Assembly (NCBI RefSeq): GCF_000621725.1
Contig: NZ_JHXM01000001.1
Location: 137,297-201,296, forward strand
Length of the DNA: 64,000 nt
Source: Xylanibacter brevis ATCC 19188
Lineage (GTDB): Bacteria > Bacteroidota > Bacteroidia > Bacteroidales > Bacteroidaceae
Reading direction: 5' to 3'
The notes beneath the pieces are model-generated. The model did no database searches, was not told the DNA's origin, and worked only from the letters and a program-made list of their open reading frames with translations. Within the stretch, counting starts at the first letter, position 1; the number at the start of each line of letters is the position of its first letter. The position numbers and the translations under genes are program-made. Positions 62,468 to 64,000 of this stretch are shown here, piece by piece.

Positions 62468-64000
62468 TCACCTCAGATATTTTTTCCCATCCTTGATATA
62501 AAGGCCGCGAGTCGGCTTGCCTATGCGCTGACCGTTCATATTATAAATACGGTCTGTCGCTGCATTGGTACGGGGACTCGAGATTTCTTTGATTGCAGAG
62601 ACGATGCCTGTATTGTAGAGCACAGGATGTCCCTTCTCCTCACTGCTGAGGAACCAAATGCCTGGAGCTGCCTGATACAGTGCATTGAACACCACATCGT
62701 TGGTAAAGTCTTCAACAGCACTCTTTGGCATAGAAGCCCAGTTTGTGACAGGGTCGAAACAGTTCGTAACGTTGATATTGTTGCCACGAGCAAACGATTC
62801 TGAACCGACACCAGCCACAGTACCCATATTATAACAGTTGGTAAGCTCGGCCTCATCGCCCAGCCATCCACTCAGACCGCCAGCCTCGATGTCGGCACTG
62901 ATGGTGCCCGCGTTATAGCAGTTAGTCATCACCACCTTCAGCGTGCTACTGCTGTTGCTACCCAGGATACCACCAGCATAGAAGCTCTGTGAACTAACGG
63001 TGGCCTCGTTGCCCAGCTGCTCTAAGGTCAGCTTGCCAGCAGCCACAACAGGAGTCGAACCGATAAATGCGCCCACCTCATGACGACCAGCAAAGCTACA
63101 GCTGTTGTCAATCGTGAAGTTACGAATCTGTGCACCTTCGCCTGCCACGCCAAAGAAGCCCACGGGCTCGTCGCCCTCAGTCTGTGTCATGGTCAGGTTG
63201 CTGATAATGTGCCCCTGTCCATCGAATGTAGCAGCAAAGGGTTTGGCATATGTACCGATACCTGCAAAGGCGATGTCTTTGAAGTCCACATCGGCCGTCA
63301 GGCGTGCATTCTTCACCTCGTCATTCTTAGCATAGGCAGCATACCATACCACGTCGGCTGCACTGCCCAACTCGTAGATATCGTCCACGGGCTGCTTATA
63401 GTCCATATCGGCAATGCCGCAAACGGTGCAGACACCCATCTCCCACTGGTGGGGCTGATAGACGATCTGCGCATCCTTGTCATTAGTAAAACTGGTTTCG
63501 CCCACCGGCTGACCATCACAGGTGAAGGTGCCCGAAGGATAGACCAGTCCATTCTCTACACCGCAAGGCACGGGCAGTGCGTCGGTGCCGATGCGCTGCA
63601 ACCAGGTGCCAGCTGCCGTATTATCGTTGAGCAGGTAGGCCAGCTGACCCGTGGCGGTGATGTCGGCAGAGATTTTCTCTCCCTGTTCGCCAAACTGACC
63701 ATTATTGAGGACATAGACTGCCGTCAGGTTAGAGCAGTTGCGCACCACAGCCATGGAGTTGCCACTGGTTGTCAGCGCCGTGGCAGCCACCAGACAGTGG
63801 CTGAAGCTGACCTCCTGGCCACCATTGGCATAGCCCAGCAGACCGCCATTGCCCGTGGCATTAGGCGTCTGGATAGAACCAAAGAAGCCACAGTTGACCA
63901 TCTGTCCCTGATCGTGCATGTAGGCACCGATACCACCTACGGTAGCATCGTCGCCACTGTTGCGCTGGAAGTTGACGAAGCTGGCACAGCATTCAATCTT
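62468..64000 (-). CDS. GLUG-repeat surface protein, N-terminus beyond the window
   Basis: Third paralogue of the cluster, open through the window edge, so at least 510 residues are present and the start is missing. The visible N-terminal part reads IECCASFVNFQRNSGDDATVGGIGAY and aligns with QNCVSYVTINDTNSGDATHGGICG of the first giant protein, so about 150 residues are missing. One module-end motif HQWEMGVCTVCG is present, followed by a second module with ATFDGQGHIISNL and GLUG repeats. The tail is YNMNGQRIGKPTRGLYIKDGKKYLR. It reads into the next paralogue after an 83-bp gap with no clear terminator, so the cluster may be one transcript. Confidence 0.85.
   Translation of the reverse strand, partial: KIECCASFVNFQRNSGDDATVGGIGAYMHDQGQMVNCGFFGSIQTPNATGNGGLLGYANGGQEVSFSHCLVAATALTTSGNSMAVVRNCSNLTAVYVLNNGQFGEQGEKISADITATGQLAYLLNDNTAAGTWLQRIGTDALPVPCGVENGLVYPSGTFTCDGQPVGETSFTNDKDAQIVYQPHQWEMGVCTVCGIADMDYKQPVDDIYELGSAADVVWYAAYAKNDEVKNARLTADVDFKDIAFAGIGTYAKPFAATFDGQGHIISNLTMTQTEGDEPVGFFGVAGEGAQIRNFTIDNSCSFAGRHEVGAFIGSTPVVAAGKLTLEQLGNEATVSSQSFYAGGILGSNSSSTLKVVMTNCYNAGTISADIEAGGLSGWLGDEAELTNCYNMGTVAGVGSESFARGNNINVTNCFDPVTNWASMPKSAVEDFTNDVVFNALYQAAPGIWFLSSEEKGHPVLYNTGIVSAIKEISSPRTNAATDRIYNMNGQRIGKPTRGLYIKDGKKYLR

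Overview
The window looks like chromosomal DNA of a Bacteroidota bacterium, most likely a Prevotella-type member of the Prevotellaceae. The basis is Bacteroidales promoters (TTTG, about 20 bp, TAnnTTTG), type IX secretion tails, S46 dipeptidyl peptidase, GLUG-repeat surface proteins, LruC and BspA-like proteins, HTCS-like hybrid sensors and Prevotella-style tails of the form LQGR..KGLYIINGKKVVVK. This assignment is inference; the window contains no rRNA or tRNA.

Layout. 0-4.8 kb (minus strand): secreted GH43 arabinanase-like enzyme, an unknown lipoprotein and queC. 4.9-10.8 kb (plus): two genes 2 bp apart, a GH92 alpha-mannosidase and a rare-looking fusion of a histidine acid phosphatase with a second GH92 domain. 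10.8-13.5 kb (minus): LruC-type lipoprotein. 13.6-19.7 kb (plus): Spm-like membrane protein, polysaccharide flippase, S46 dipeptidyl peptidase and retropepsin-PDZ protease. 19.7-28 kb: a more AT-rich block with a duplicated-domain secreted protein, an S74/T9SS protein, a C1 cysteine protease, a large secreted protein and a BspA-like LRR protein. 28.3-36.6 kb: GH3-family protein, Ig-like lipoprotein, DUF3108 protein, TPR histidine kinase (minus) and Upf1-like helicase. 36.6-40.9 kb: three tandem secreted endonuclease I paralogues. 40.9-52.4 kb: housekeeping genes (THUMP-like methyltransferase, GNAT, parE, hemerythrin-LuxR regulator, S41 protease, ybeY, coaD, XRE regulator, hybrid two-component regulator, ruvB). 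52.7-64 kb (minus): three giant GLUG-repeat surface proteins, the last cut by the window edge, with a 64-aa small protein between two of them.

Much of the content is exported: glycan hydrolysis, peptide hydrolysis, DNA hydrolysis and large surface adhesin-like proteins. Nine secreted proteins share a short C-terminal motif, and one carries a canonical long T9SS sorting domain.

The most unusual signal is in the intergenic DNA. Three separate spacers (27.8-28.0, 42.1-42.2 and 52.45-52.66 kb) hold arrays with an exact 22-bp period. Each array has its own 9-10 bp core, which is palindromic or sits in a hairpin loop, separated by about 12 bp of variable sequence. Each lies 5' of the promoter of the next gene. 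A second, unrelated repeat family built from 7-bp units around an ATATGATTA/TAATCATAT inverted pair brackets the lipoprotein/DUF3108 gene pair, and one copy has become the signal-peptide coding sequence. Several genes also have a promoter -7 box ending only 4-8 bp before the start codon, suggesting leaderless transcripts.
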